DNA from: Myxococcota bacterium
GTDB taxonomy: Bacteria; Myxococcota_A; UBA9160; UBA4427
DNA: 33,794 nucleotides
Assembly (NCBI GenBank): GCA_029243605.1
Contig: JAQWRT010000093.1
Span: 1-33,794 of the forward strand
Direction: 5' to 3'
Shown: in pieces, positions 8,428 through 17,140 of the stretch
How the letters are laid out: each line of letters opens with the position of its first letter
How positions within the stretch are numbered: the first letter of the stretch is position 1
The notes under the pieces: model-generated
The model's database searches: none
What the model saw: the letters and a program-made list of their open reading frames with translations, nothing else
Told to the model about the DNA's origin: nothing
Position numbers and translations under genes: made by a program

Positions 8428-8449
8428 GTTTCCCCAGGTGCGCCCAGAC

Positions 8450-8486
8450 GGGCCTCCGCGGCGACGAAGGCCTTGACGGGAGGCCC
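8450..8486 (+). terminator. Inverted repeat between amidohydrolase and lipoprotein genes
   Basis: GGGCCTCC (8450-8457) pairs perfectly with GGAGGCCC (8479-8486) across a 21-nt loop in the 85-bp gap. No T-run follows. It may terminate the upstream message or act as a leader structure for the next gene, whose ribosome binding site starts 13 bases later. Confidence 0.3.
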
Positions 8487-8512
8487 CCGGGCCAGCCCGA
8501 GGAGAAAAGACA

Positions 8513-9655
8513 ATGCACGCGAATCGATCAGTGACGAGTGGCTCGAGCAACGCCCTCGCCCGGTGCCGGCGCTCGTTCGGAAACTTCGCCCGGGTGGCTT
8601 TACTGGGATTGGTTTCGGCGGGATGCGCGCCGAGCTACCCCCAGGTTGTTTCGTGCGAAGACAGCGGCCCCATTCACACGATCTGCGCCATGCAGAACCC
8701 CGAGGACATGGCGCTTGCGCCCGGGGGCGAGCAGGTCGTCATCAGTCAATTCGGTTCCATGGACGGTTCGCGGCCGGGAAATCTCGCGATCTTCGACGTG
8801 GCCAGCGAAGAGGTCAAGATTGTGTTCGAGGGAGGCGACCACGCCAAGGTTTCGCCAGCCGGGGCGGATTGGGGTGCCCCGGATTGTCCCGGTCCTCCGG
8901 AAGCCAGCTTCAGCCCCCACGGTCTGGATCTGGCAGCGGTCCAAGGGTTCGGGGACAGGCTGCTGGTCGTGAATCATGGAGGCCGGGAAGCCGTTGAGTT
9001 CTTCGCGCTGAACAGCACCCCGGCCGGGCTGGAACTGCAATGGCGGGGCTGCGCCGTTGCCCCGGATGGAGCCTTCCTTAACGATGTCGTGAACCTGAGC
9101 GATGGCGGCTTCCTGGTCACCCAGATGATGCCCCGCGACGACGCCAGCTGGAATCTGCTGAAAGCCGCTTTGGGCTTCGATACGGGTTGGGTCTATCGCT
9201 GGAGTCGGCAGCAGGGCTTTAGTATCGCCCCGGGCAGCGAGGCGCCCTTCCCCAACGGCTTGGAGCTTTCGCCGGATGAGCGCTTCCTTTTTCTGAATGT
9301 CTACTCCCCGGGCGAGCTTCGGAAAATCGATCTCGCATCGGGCGAAGTGGTCGCCTCGATTTCCATCCCGGCCCCGGATAATGTGACCTGGGCCATGGAC
9401 GGAAAGCTTCTCGTGGCCTCCCACCAGGGTGGGCTGATGGACCAGCTCGACTGCATGGACGTGGAGACGGGTGCCTGTGGGATGGCTTTTTCCATCGTCT
9501 CTATCGACCCCGAGACCCTGGAGGCCGAAGAACTCTTCACCCAGGCCGGTGCTCCCATGGGTGCGGGCACCGTGATTCTCGACCTGGGAACCGGCGAGTA
9601 CCTGGTAGGCTCATTTGCCGCCGACCGCATGCTTCGACTGCCCCTGGCGCGCTGA
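8513..9655 (+). CDS. Lipoprotein with SMP-30/NHL-like beta-propeller sequence
   Basis: A 380-residue exported protein. The N-terminus has a long polar, Arg-containing n-region, a hydrophobic stretch (about 26-36) and a lipobox ending at C38 (VSAGC), so it should be a lipid-anchored periplasmic or outer-membrane protein. The mature part has repeated blade-like segments (PHGLDLA, LVVNHGG, PNGLELSPDERFLFLN, VASHQGG) as in SMP-30/gluconolactonase, strictosidine-synthase-like and arylesterase six-bladed propellers. The function may be lactone or ester hydrolysis, but no catalytic set can be confirmed by eye. The start at 8513 has GAGGAG eight bases upstream. It is convergent with the serine hydrolase gene. 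Confidence 0.82.
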   Translation: MHANRSVTSGSSNALARCRRSFGNFARVALLGLVSAGCAPSYPQVVSCEDSGPIHTICAMQNPEDMALAPGGEQVVISQFGSMDGSRPGNLAIFDVASEEVKIVFEGGDHAKVSPAGADWGAPDCPGPPEASFSPHGLDLAAVQGFGDRLLVVNHGGREAVEFFALNSTPAGLELQWRGCAVAPDGAFLNDVVNLSDGGFLVTQMMPRDDASWNLLKAALGFDTGWVYRWSRQQGFSIAPGSEAPFPNGLELSPDERFLFLNVYSPGELRKIDLASGEVVASISIPAPDNVTWAMDGKLLVASHQGGLMDQLDCMDVETGACGMAFSIVSIDPETLEAEELFTQAGAPMGAGTVILDLGTGEYLVGSFAADRMLRLPLAR

Positions 9656-9989
9656 GCCCCTGGCCCGACTGAACGGCTCGTCTCGGCACCCGGTGCCTGG
9701 TTGCGTCCGGTCGAAAAAGGGCTGGGGGAATGGGAGGCGGGGTTTTTCGGGACGGGATCTCCCCGCTGCTGGGGTCCCGGTCTTTCCTCGAGGACACGCG
9801 CCGGGCCTGGGTTATTTGCCAAATCATGTGCCCCGGGAAGGTTTCCCCAGCGGCGTTCGAGGAACGCTTGGGCGGCGGCTTCAGGATGACCCCGGTGGGA
9901 AGAATTCTCGTGTGCAACGCCTCAATGCTCTTCGACGCCTACCTGCAGCCTCAGTAACGCCAACTCCAAAAGCTCTTGAGCCCACTGCG
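9656..9989. other. Gene-free convergent intergenic region
   Basis: These 334 bases separate two convergent genes. A short palindrome (GGCACC at 9685-9690 and GGTGCC at 9692-9697) could be part of a terminator. A 75-codon plus-strand frame (9730-9957) has no ribosome binding site and no recognisable family. I see no RNA gene. Confidence 0.5.
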
Positions 9990-11249
9990 CTAGCGCTTGG
10001 GAAAGCACTGCCCGATCTCGCCAAGTAGGCTCAAAAGCGGAACGAGATGCGTGCCCAGGATCGGCTTTCCTGTGGTCAAGAGAGCGACGACCAGGTCGCG
10101 TTCGGGGTCGGCCCAAGTGAACACGTTTGAGAGACCTACGTGTCCGAAGGCCAGAGGATTGTCGTATCCAAACAGGCCGAGACTCCGGCTTCCCAGCATG
10201 AACCCCAGGCTATAGGGCACCGGGGCCATGAGGGTGAAGTCGAGTTCCCAACCGGTTTGGGGTTCGATGGCCTGGCGGACGGTTCTCGCGTCGAAGATCG
10301 CCTCGCCCTGGTGAGCGCCTTGGTCGAGTAGGCACTGGTAGAAGAGCGCCACCTCGTAAGCGGTACTGATGACATTGGCCGAAGGGATGATCCCCGTCAG
10401 GAAGCGGGGATCGTTGGACAGCTTGACCAGGGACGTGAGGTCCGTGGAGAGCGCCCGTCGGAGGATCCCAGTCAGTGGGGGAACCAGGGGAAAGCCCGTG
10501 GCGGAGTTGACTGCGACTTCATCCACCTCGCGGGGGTCGACGCCATAATTGAAGCACGAGAGTCCCAGGGGCTCTGCGATTTTGTCTCGGAGCAATTCGC
10601 GAAGAGTCAGGCCCGTCGCGCTTCGGGCCACTTCGGCCAGAATGAAGCCCCCGGTCACGGCATGGTATGCCAGCTTTCCTCCCGGCTCGGATTCGAGGCG
10701 CGCATCGCAGAGAATCTCCACGATCCTTTCGGGCTGTCCGAGGAGGTCGAGGTTGAGGACCTCGGGGGGCATGGTCGGCAAGCCGGCGCGGTGCCCCAGG
10801 ACGTGGCGCACGGTGATGTCGCCCTTTCCGTGACGATCGAAACCCGGGATGTGGTCGGCCACCCGGTCGTCTAGGCGCAACGCGTTTTCCTCGTCGAGTT
10901 TATGGATCACCATCGCGGTAACCGCCTTGGAGGCCGAGAAGAGATTGATCGGCGTTTCCAGCCCGATCACATCGTCGGGGTCCACGGATTCAGGCTCGCT
11001 GTGGCCACCGGAGAGCTGACCGATGGCCCGGTTCATGACTACCGAGCCCTCCCGACGAATGCAGAACTGAATCGCCGGGTGCTCGCCCGAGTTGTAGATC
11101 TCCTCCACCTTCCGCCAGAGGGACTCGACACTGTCGGGCGCCAAGCCGAGGCTCTCGGGGGCCACTTCCTCGCCCCGAGTCGTGAGTGCTTCTAGGCTCT
11201 CTGGGGCGGAGCGTGCAAAGGGCGGGAGGATGCGCTCGATCAAACTCAT
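9990..11249 (-). CDS. Serine hydrolase, beta-lactamase class C / family VIII esterase type
   Basis: The 419-residue protein has the SxxK nucleophile motif S105-A-S-K108, the tyrosine motif in YHAVTGG (Y195, as in family VIII esterases where YxN is replaced), and the third box FGHVGLS in place of KTG. RHVLGHRAGLP (148-158) is the usual lactamase-fold signature. It most likely hydrolyses esters or other small carbonyl substrates rather than beta-lactams. No signal peptide is seen, so it is probably cytoplasmic. The frame is open upstream to 11552, but that stretch is antisense to the decarboxylase end. The ATG at 11249 has AAGG five bases before it. It lies 113 bp behind the decarboxylase, same strand. 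Confidence 0.9.
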   Translation of the reverse strand: MSLIERILPPFARSAPESLEALTTRGEEVAPESLGLAPDSVESLWRKVEEIYNSGEHPAIQFCIRREGSVVMNRAIGQLSGGHSEPESVDPDDVIGLETPINLFSASKAVTAMVIHKLDEENALRLDDRVADHIPGFDRHGKGDITVRHVLGHRAGLPTMPPEVLNLDLLGQPERIVEILCDARLESEPGGKLAYHAVTGGFILAEVARSATGLTLRELLRDKIAEPLGLSCFNYGVDPREVDEVAVNSATGFPLVPPLTGILRRALSTDLTSLVKLSNDPRFLTGIIPSANVISTAYEVALFYQCLLDQGAHQGEAIFDARTVRQAIEPQTGWELDFTLMAPVPYSLGFMLGSRSLGLFGYDNPLAFGHVGLSNVFTWADPERDLVVALLTTGKPILGTHLVPLLSLLGEIGQCFPKR

Positions 11250-11362
11250 GGAAGCCTTCAGCTCTATTTCAGGGGGGGTGGGCGGGTTCGTACGGCGTTG
11301 CCCGGGAGAGTACGCGAATCCAGGCTGTCTGACATCTGCTCCGGGATCCGCGCGGAACCCAC

Positions 11363-12484
11363 TCAGGCCAGGGGCGGATCGTCGGCCACGAACGCGTTCT
11401 CCAGGGCTACGAAGGTCTCCTGGGAGAAGCCGTTGAAGGCCGTACTGCAGGCCACGCCATACGCTCCCATATTTCCGAATTCGAGCCAATCCCCTTCGCG
11501 TACGTCGTCGGGGAGGACCAGAGGGTGTGGCAGCACATCGACGGAATCGCATGTCGGCCCGTAGGCTGTGAAGGGCGCCCGGGTTTGGCTAAAGGGGCGC
11601 GTGGCCACCATTCTATGGCGGTGCCGGAGGCCCGTTCCCTCCTCGGTCATGCTTCCGTAAATCCCATCGTTGAGATAGATCGATCGTTCTTTTTTGAGTT
11701 GAACCTGGACGACCAGGGACTCGCCGGCCTCGCACAGGCCGCGCCCAGGTTCGCAGAGCAGGCGGCAGTCCGGGTCAAGGTCGAGTTCTTCCACCCGGCC
11801 GGCGATCGTTGAGAGGTAGTGATCGAGCTCCTCCACCGGGCTTTCCAGGTAGTGACCCGGGAAGCCCCCGCCCACGTCCAGACAACGCAGGGGGGTCGCC
11901 GAACCCGCCCTCGCGGCCACAACCCGCTCGATGCCCGAGATATAGGCTTGGGCGTCGGTGCATTGGGAGCCCACGTGAAAGCAGAGGCCAACAGAGAATC
12001 CCCGGCGATAGGCCTCTTCCATGATTTCATGGGCCTCTTCGGGCGAAGCGCCGAATTTCCCCGAAAGATCGTAGACCACCGCCGAGTGAAGGACCGCCAC
12101 GCGAACCACCAAGACCACATCGCGGCTCGCCGGGAGTTCCTCGGCAATTTTGTCCAACTCGGCGCGATGGTCCAGGGCAAAATAGCGTACGGCGTAGCGC
12201 GAGTAGGCCTCACGGATAGCTGCGCGGGACTTCACCGGATGCATGAAGTAGCAAGTAGCGTCCGGGACCTGACTCGAAACCCATTCGATCTCGGTCATCG
12301 AGGCCGTGTCGAAATGCCGGATTCCAGCGGCGCTCAGGGTGGCCAGAACATGGGCAGACGGATTGCATTTGACCGCGTAAAGCGAATCGCCTGGGAACTG
12401 CTCTGTGAAAACACGGGCAGCGCGTTCCATCGCGTGGGAGCGCACGCAGACCACGGGAACTTCGGGGTGGAGTGCCTCCACCAT
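11363..12484 (-). CDS. PLP-dependent ornithine/diaminopimelate-type decarboxylase (fold III)
   Basis: A 373-residue alanine-racemase-fold decarboxylase. K39 in YAVKCN forms the PLP Schiff base. H170 (FHVGSQ), the phosphate-binding glycines 205-207 (DVGGGFPG) and EPGR (245-248) complete the PLP site. C312-D313 in GPTCDSVD is the conserved catalytic Cys/Asp of the ODC group. FNGF near the C-terminus is also ODC-like. It should decarboxylate ornithine or a related basic amino acid to a polyamine precursor. The start is uncertain: ATG at 12484 lacks a good ribosome binding site, and the frame stays open upstream almost to the tRNA, so a non-ATG start about 12-30 codons earlier is possible. A spermidine-dehydrogenase-like gene lies about 11 kb away. 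Confidence 0.9.
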   Translation of the reverse strand: MVEALHPEVPVVCVRSHAMERAARVFTEQFPGDSLYAVKCNPSAHVLATLSAAGIRHFDTASMTEIEWVSSQVPDATCYFMHPVKSRAAIREAYSRYAVRYFALDHRAELDKIAEELPASRDVVLVVRVAVLHSAVVYDLSGKFGASPEEAHEIMEEAYRRGFSVGLCFHVGSQCTDAQAYISGIERVVAARAGSATPLRCLDVGGGFPGHYLESPVEELDHYLSTIAGRVEELDLDPDCRLLCEPGRGLCEAGESLVVQVQLKKERSIYLNDGIYGSMTEEGTGLRHRHRMVATRPFSQTRAPFTAYGPTCDSVDVLPHPLVLPDDVREGDWLEFGNMGAYGVACSTAFNGFSQETFVALENAFVADDPPLA

Positions 12485-12585
12485 GGCCTCGGTCGTCGAG
12501 TAAGTTCGCAGATTCGCCAGGGCTCCCCCAGTCGTCGGGTTCTTCAGAGTTTCACGCGTGCAGGCCTGCTCGGTTGATCCACAAT

Positions 12586-12661
12586 GGCGCCCCCGGCACG
12601 ACTCGAACGTGCGACACCCGGTTTAGGAAACCGGTGCTCTATCCACCTGAGCTACGGGGGC
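12586..12661 (-). tRNA. tRNA-Arg (anticodon CCU), CCA encoded
   Basis: On the minus strand the acceptor stem GCCCCCG (12661-12655) pairs perfectly with CGGGGGC (12596-12590), followed by discriminator G and an encoded CCA. The anticodon arm CCGGT/ACCGG holds the loop TTCCTAA, giving anticodon CCU, which reads AGG. The D-arm GTAGCTCAG and T-loop GTTCGAGTC are canonical. It sits between the decarboxylase and the peptidase genes, all on the minus strand. I see no integrase or att-like duplication beside it. Confidence 0.97.
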
Positions 12662-12696
12662 GCGCTGGCCGCAGCATAGCGGATGCTTGGCCGGGT

Positions 12697-13425
12697 TCAG
12701 GGGAGGTAGAGAAGCGGATTCCGAGGTTCGTCGCGTTTCCGAATCTCGAAGTGGAGGTGCGCTCCCGTCGAACGCCCGCTGGAACCGACCTCTGCGATGC
12801 GCACGCCCTTTTCGATGAACTGGCCCTTTTTAACGTGAAGCTTGAGGGCATGGGCGTAGACGCTGCGGTAGAGGCCTGAGTGTTTCACGATGACGACTCG
12901 GCCGTAATCCCCGAGCCAACCGCTATAGATGACCTTGCCGCTCTCCGCGGCTCGAATGCTCGTCCCGCTCCGAGCTCCGAGGTCGATTCCCTCGTGGGGC
13001 CGGCCCTTTCGTTGGCCGAAGCGGGAGGTCAGCCTGGGACTCGCGAGAGGCCACTCGAATTTTAGCTTGCCCTCGCGCAGGGCATCCCGGCGTGCTCTGC
13101 GGCGGGCATCGGCGAGGGCGGAGGGTCGGCGTGCCTGGGCGGGGCCGTGGCTCGAGCCGCGGGCGCTGGCCCGGCTTCCCCCGGATGGAATCCGCAGGCG
13201 TGTTCCCACCCGCACGGCGTTGACGTTGCGGATCCCGTTTAACCGGGCGATTCCCGCGGCGGAGACGTCGTAGCGCAGCCCGATGCGATAGAGGTTCTCG
13301 CCTTTGCGCACGGTATGGACACGTTCGCCGCCCGGACCCGCGCACGAGAATGTGCCCACAGCGAGAGTCAGGATGAGAGCGAGTCCCAGGGATAGCGCCA
13401 GGCCGTTTCGTCTCGGATCCCTCAT
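12697..13425 (-). CDS. LysM–M23 peptidoglycan endopeptidase, NlpD-like
   Basis: The 242-residue envelope protein has a hydrophobic export segment (about 8-27) ending at C28, a LysM domain (about 35-80, HTVRKGENLYRI...LRIP), an Arg/Ala-rich linker (about 83-118) and a C-terminal LytM/M23 domain. Metal and catalytic residues are present: H144 and D148 (HEGID), H192 (YAH) and H223-L-H225 (HLHFE). It should therefore be an active endopeptidase, unlike E. coli NlpD. The lipobox (TFSC) is imperfect, so lipidation is likely but not certain. The start ATG at 13425 overlaps the pcm stop as ATGA. The GTG three codons upstream is an alternative. The pcm-nlpD order is conserved in many proteobacteria. 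Confidence 0.9.
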   Translation of the reverse strand: MRDPRRNGLALSLGLALILTLAVGTFSCAGPGGERVHTVRKGENLYRIGLRYDVSAAGIARLNGIRNVNAVRVGTRLRIPSGGSRASARGSSHGPAQARRPSALADARRRARRDALREGKLKFEWPLASPRLTSRFGQRKGRPHEGIDLGARSGTSIRAAESGKVIYSGWLGDYGRVVIVKHSGLYRSVYAHALKLHVKKGQFIEKGVRIAEVGSSGRSTGAHLHFEIRKRDEPRNPLLYLP

Positions 13426-14090
13426 GCGGTCCACCCGTTTTGGCCGATCAAGTCGACGAAGTGGCAGGGGCCGAGGGTCTCCTGGGTGAACTGGCTTTCG
13501 CCGATTCGGCGCACTCGGATCAGTTGTTGGGCATCCCTCGGTCCGAAGGGGCCGACCAGGTGGCCTCCCAGGGTGAGTTGTCCGAGCAGAGGCCGGGGAA
13601 TCTCGGGCCCTCCCGCGGTCACCACGATGCCGTCGTAGGGCGCGTCCTCGAGTCGGCCCCCGCTCCCATCCCCGAGGAAGAGTTCGACATTCTGGGCCCC
13701 GAGACGCTCTAGGGAAGCCCGGGCGGCATGGGCCAGATCTGGGATCCGCTCGATGGAGATGATCCGGGCCACCAGTCGAGAGAGAATCGCCGCTTGGTAC
13801 CCCGACCCCGTACCGATTTCGAGGATCTTCTCGGACCCCTTCAGTTCGAGCGCCGAGGTCATCCGGGCCACGACTCCAGGGGCCGAAATGGTTTGGCCCT
13901 CGCCGATGGGAAGCGCTGTGTCCTTGTAGGCCTGGCCCCAGAGCACCTCGGGGATCAGGCTGTGGCGGGGGACGTCTTCAAAGGCGGCGAGGACTCGAGG
14001 GTCATTAATCCCCTGAGCCCGCAAGCGCTCGACGAGTTTACGCCGCACCAATACAAATCCGGTTCGCCCTGAGGCGTGCCCCGATAGCAT
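13422..14090 (-). CDS. pcm: Protein-L-isoaspartate O-methyltransferase
   Basis: A 222-residue SAM-dependent enzyme that repairs isoaspartyl residues in aged proteins. Family landmarks are the N-terminal RRKLVERLRAQGI helix, PIGEGQTISA (61-70, substrate loop), SAM motif I EIGTGSGYQ (91-99) and the later GDGSGG and VVTAGGPEIP segments. Length fits the usual 208-220 residues. The frame is open to 14573, but upstream of 14090 it lies antisense to the PHP-domain gene, so the ATG at 14090 is preferred; its ribosome binding site is only a purine-rich GGGGGAAGTGG. It is coupled by a 4-base ATGA overlap to the NlpD-like gene. surE, the usual upstream partner, is absent here. Confidence 0.93.
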   Translation of the reverse strand: MLSGHASGRTGFVLVRRKLVERLRAQGINDPRVLAAFEDVPRHSLIPEVLWGQAYKDTALPIGEGQTISAPGVVARMTSALELKGSEKILEIGTGSGYQAAILSRLVARIISIERIPDLAHAARASLERLGAQNVELFLGDGSGGRLEDAPYDGIVVTAGGPEIPRPLLGQLTLGGHLVGPFGPRDAQQLIRVRRIGESQFTQETLGPCHFVDLIGQNGWTA

Positions 14091-14195
14091 CCACTTCCCC
14101 CCAAGCCGCAAGTTTAGAACTAAAGTCCCCGGATTTCCAGCAATTGGTCGGGGGAGTCCGCCAACTTGGACCGGATCTCCGGCGGGCCGACCTGC

Positions 14196-14201
14196 TAGAG
14201 T
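14196..14201 (+). promoter_or_regulatory. Putative -10 element for a leaderless PHP-protein transcript
   Basis: TAGAGT (in CCTGCTAGAGT) ends exactly six bases before the GTG start of the large PHP gene, which has no Shine-Dalgarno. The same geometry is seen at 19428-19433. Transcription would start at or next to the start codon. There is no clear -35 box at normal spacing. Confidence 0.35.
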
Positions 14202-14207
14202 CGGCCC

Positions 14208-17012
14208 GTGCGCCCGTCCTTCCTTGCCACATTCGTTGAAGCCCCCCGGTCCGCGGGACCCGCCCGGGTCGCTCAGCGCGTCCACGGCACGAGGCCACTC
14301 TTCCTGATCTGCCTGGCTTTCCTCGCAGCGGGACCAGGCCTCGCCCAGGAACCCGGTCTTTTCGCCGGACAACTCGACGCCCAGAACTTCGGGAGCCATC
14401 GCGTGGGGGGGGTGGATGCGGTGGCCGGGGTCGGCGATTGGGTTCTGGGCAACGGTCGGGTCTGCGCCGCCATCGCCGGGCTCGAACACGAATCCATGCT
14501 CTCGGATCGCGGCGGCGTACTCGTGGATCTGGGGCATTGCGGGCGGAGAGACGACCAATGGGGCGTGCTCCAACCGGTCCTGAATCTCTCACGCGATGAA
14601 ATTATTCCGACCCTCTCGATTCGCTCGGAGGTTACGGAGGGCGAGGCCCGGGTCGTGACCACCGGCCGGCTTCATGGAACTCGGGTCGAGACGGTGTACT
14701 CCATCGCCCAGGCACCCTCCACCGCGCTGGTTTTACGGACCACCCTGGAGCGCGAGGTGCCCGGAGAGTCCGCCTTCTTGATCGCCGATATCGCCATCCA
14801 CGGCAACGGTCAGCTGACCCCGTTCACCCTGGCGAGCCGGGACGAGGGCACAAGCCTTGGGTTCGAGCACCCGGCTGTGGACGTGGACGATTTCTTCTCG
14901 GCGGCGGACGCCATGGTTCGTGCGGATATTCAGATCCTGCTCGGAACCCGAGGGCTCGAGCCCCAGATCGCTTACGGCTGGCGGATCCTCGGCGCGCGCA
15001 TCGAACGCACGGACGGCACTCATGATCCCCTGGCCCACCTGGCCATGAACGGCAAGCATTTCTCGATCCTCGGTGCCTACACCGAAACCCTTCTTTGGGG
15101 AGGGCTGGGTCCCCCCAGCCTCGCCGAACTTCTGCAGATGCTCTGGATGGATCTCGACGTGGGCGATCGGGTTGTCTTTGAGCGCGAAATCCTTTTGGGC
15201 GAGCGCGCTACGGCGGCGAGTATCACCGACCAACTCTGGTCTCGCGGAACCCTGGTCCAGGGGCGTCTCGATGCAGCCGGGGCGACCCTGCATGTCGAGA
15301 GTCCGGCCGGCGTGCCCCTGACTCATCTCGAGACCGACGCCGACGGGCATTTTCGCTTCCGCTTGCCGCCCGGAGCCCAGGGCGAACACCTTCTGGAGGT
15401 GCGGCCGATCTTCGGAGGTGCGGTGGAGATCCCCTTCCAGGTCAGCGCCGGCACCCCGGGTCTGGAACTGCCCTTTCGCAACACCCCTCAGCCCGGCCGG
15501 CTCAACCTGCCCCGGGGCGAGATTATGCGCCTGACCCTCATCGGCCTGGGCGAGACGCCCACGCCCCGACTGCGAGCGGATCGTCGGGGGTTCAGCGTCG
15601 GGGGCCAGGAGATCCCTGGGCATGCCGAGTCTAATTCGGTTTCCCTAGCGGGGGTGCCCGGCGACGTGCTCAGCTTGGATCTGGCGCCTGGCCGCTATCG
15701 CGTGATTGCCAGTCGAGGCCCCTTGTGGAGTTTGAGCGTTGGGGAGATCGAGGTCCAGGCGGGAAAGGAGAGCCCCCTTGAAATTGAACCCCCCCTGCGG
15801 ATCCTCGAGCACCCGGGATGGCTATCCGCGGATTTTCATGTGCACGCCGCGCCGAGCGATGACTCGGGGCTTCCCCTCCGTCAAAGGCTCTCGGAGTTCG
15901 TGGCTATGGGGGCCGATCTCATCGTATCCACCGAGCACGACAACGTGTACGACTACCAGCCCGCCATTGAAGAAATGGGACTCGCCGGAGAGATTCACAG
16001 CCTCGTGGGCGTCGAGATCACCAGCACCTACCGAGGCAGTGAAACCCCGGAAACCGCCGGGCACTCCAACGCCTTCCCCCTGGTCGTCCAACCCGAGGCC
16101 TATCGGGGCGGCGCCCCGGACAGCCAAAATCGGCGGCTGGCGCGGATCGTCGAGGAAGTCCACGCCCGGCCGGGTCGCCCTCTCGTCCAGATCAACCATC
16201 CCCGCGAAGGGGGCTTCGACTCGGGTTTTGGGAGCTTCTTCTCTCACCTCTCGGTCACGGAGTCGGGGCACGATCCGACCCTGCCGCTCAGCGCGGCAGC
16301 CAATCGCTCGCTGATCGAGCGTCTTCGGCCCGGCGGGCCGCGCGATCTCGATTTTGACGCCATCGAACTGTTGAATGGGGCATCGATGGAACGCTACCGA
16401 ATGGCCAGGGCCGATTGGTTCGCGTTCCTTCTCCAGGGAGAGGTCCGCACCGGTACGGCGAATAGTGATTCCCACAGGGCCAGCGAGATCATCGCGATCC
16501 CCGTGAATTACGTGGCCTACCGCCCCCCGATCTCGGAGGCCGAGGGCGCTCCGGCGGAACTCGACGTGCCCGCGCTGGTGGCCGCCATTCGGGGCGGCCG
16601 CAGTTACGGAAGCTCGGGTCCCCTGCTCGAGGTGCGCTTGGGAGAGAGCGGGCCCGGGGAGACATTCAAGGGCGGCCGCGGCGCGCTTTCCATCGGCGTC
16701 CGGGCGGCGCCGTGGGTCCCCATCGGGGAAGTGCGGGTCTTTGTCGACGGAGCCCTCGCCCTGCGGAAGCCTCTGGATCAAAGCGGTGAGTTGACCGTTC
16801 CCCTCGCCTTCGAGCGCGACGCGTTCGTCACGGTGGAGGTTGAGGGCAAGGCCGAGGCCGGCTCGCTCTACGCCCAGGTGGCCCCAGGCCACACCCCCTT
16901 CGCCTTTACCAACCCGATCTTCGTGGACGCCGATAGCGATGGGCACTGGCAGCCTCCGGGGCTCCCCCGAGATGGGCTCCCCACCCTCTCGGCGCCCTTC
17001 GAGGCCCCCTGA
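14208..17012 (+). CDS. Large exported PHP-domain metallohydrolase (CehA/McbA-like)
   Basis: A 934-residue protein with an N-terminal signal peptide (hydrophobic core about 31-45, AxA-type site near GLAQ). A large N-terminal beta-rich region follows (about 50-350), then a carboxypeptidase-regulatory-like domain (about 355-420, TDADGHFRFRLPPG). The PHP phosphoesterase-like domain starts at ADFHVH (H544, H546) and continues with STEHDN, VQINHPREGG and TANSDSHR, which are the metal-binding positions of the family. It ends in a beta-sandwich tail. CehA and McbA hydrolyse aryl carbamates; the natural substrate of such exported proteins is generally unknown. The GTG start has no Shine-Dalgarno but a -10-like element just upstream. 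It is divergent from pcm. Confidence 0.85.
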   Translation: MRPSFLATFVEAPRSAGPARVAQRVHGTRPLFLICLAFLAAGPGLAQEPGLFAGQLDAQNFGSHRVGGVDAVAGVGDWVLGNGRVCAAIAGLEHESMLSDRGGVLVDLGHCGRRDDQWGVLQPVLNLSRDEIIPTLSIRSEVTEGEARVVTTGRLHGTRVETVYSIAQAPSTALVLRTTLEREVPGESAFLIADIAIHGNGQLTPFTLASRDEGTSLGFEHPAVDVDDFFSAADAMVRADIQILLGTRGLEPQIAYGWRILGARIERTDGTHDPLAHLAMNGKHFSILGAYTETLLWGGLGPPSLAELLQMLWMDLDVGDRVVFEREILLGERATAASITDQLWSRGTLVQGRLDAAGATLHVESPAGVPLTHLETDADGHFRFRLPPGAQGEHLLEVRPIFGGAVEIPFQVSAGTPGLELPFRNTPQPGRLNLPRGEIMRLTLIGLGETPTPRLRADRRGFSVGGQEIPGHAESNSVSLAGVPGDVLSLDLAPGRYRVIASRGPLWSLSVGEIEVQAGKESPLEIEPPLRILEHPGWLSADFHVHAAPSDDSGLPLRQRLSEFVAMGADLIVSTEHDNVYDYQPAIEEMGLAGEIHSLVGVEITSTYRGSETPETAGHSNAFPLVVQPEAYRGGAPDSQNRRLARIVEEVHARPGRPLVQINHPREGGFDSGFGSFFSHLSVTESGHDPTLPLSAAANRSLIERLRPGGPRDLDFDAIELLNGASMERYRMARADWFAFLLQGEVRTGTANSDSHRASEIIAIPVNYVAYRPPISEAEGAPAELDVPALVAAIRGGRSYGSSGPLLEVRLGESGPGETFKGGRGALSIGVRAAPWVPIGEVRVFVDGALALRKPLDQSGELTVPLAFERDAFVTVEVEGKAEAGSLYAQVAPGHTPFAFTNPIFVDADSDGHWQPPGLPRDGLPTLSAPFEAP

Positions 17013-17140
17013 ACCCGGCGATGAGCGGGGTAGTGTGGGGTCGGGCGTAGGGCTTCTTCGCGTCTCTTGGGCCATGCATATCCGCCGACGATTCCCTAGT
17101 TTACGCATCCGCGAGATCTCAGAACCCCAGGAGAAAAAAG

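Noticed and set aside
9730..9957. A 75-codon plus-strand ORF in the convergent gap
   Set aside because: No ribosome binding site, no family and an irregular composition.
11250..11552. N-terminal extension of the serine hydrolase
   Set aside because: It overlaps the 3' end of the decarboxylase gene on the same strand in another frame and is Arg/Pro/Gly-rich.
14091..14573. N-terminal extension of pcm
   Set aside because: It lies antisense to the start of the PHP-domain gene; the 222-residue form matches Pcm length.
15822..17108. A 428-codon minus-strand frame opposite the PHP-domain gene
   Set aside because: It mirrors the codon structure of the PHP-domain coding region and has no recognisable motif.
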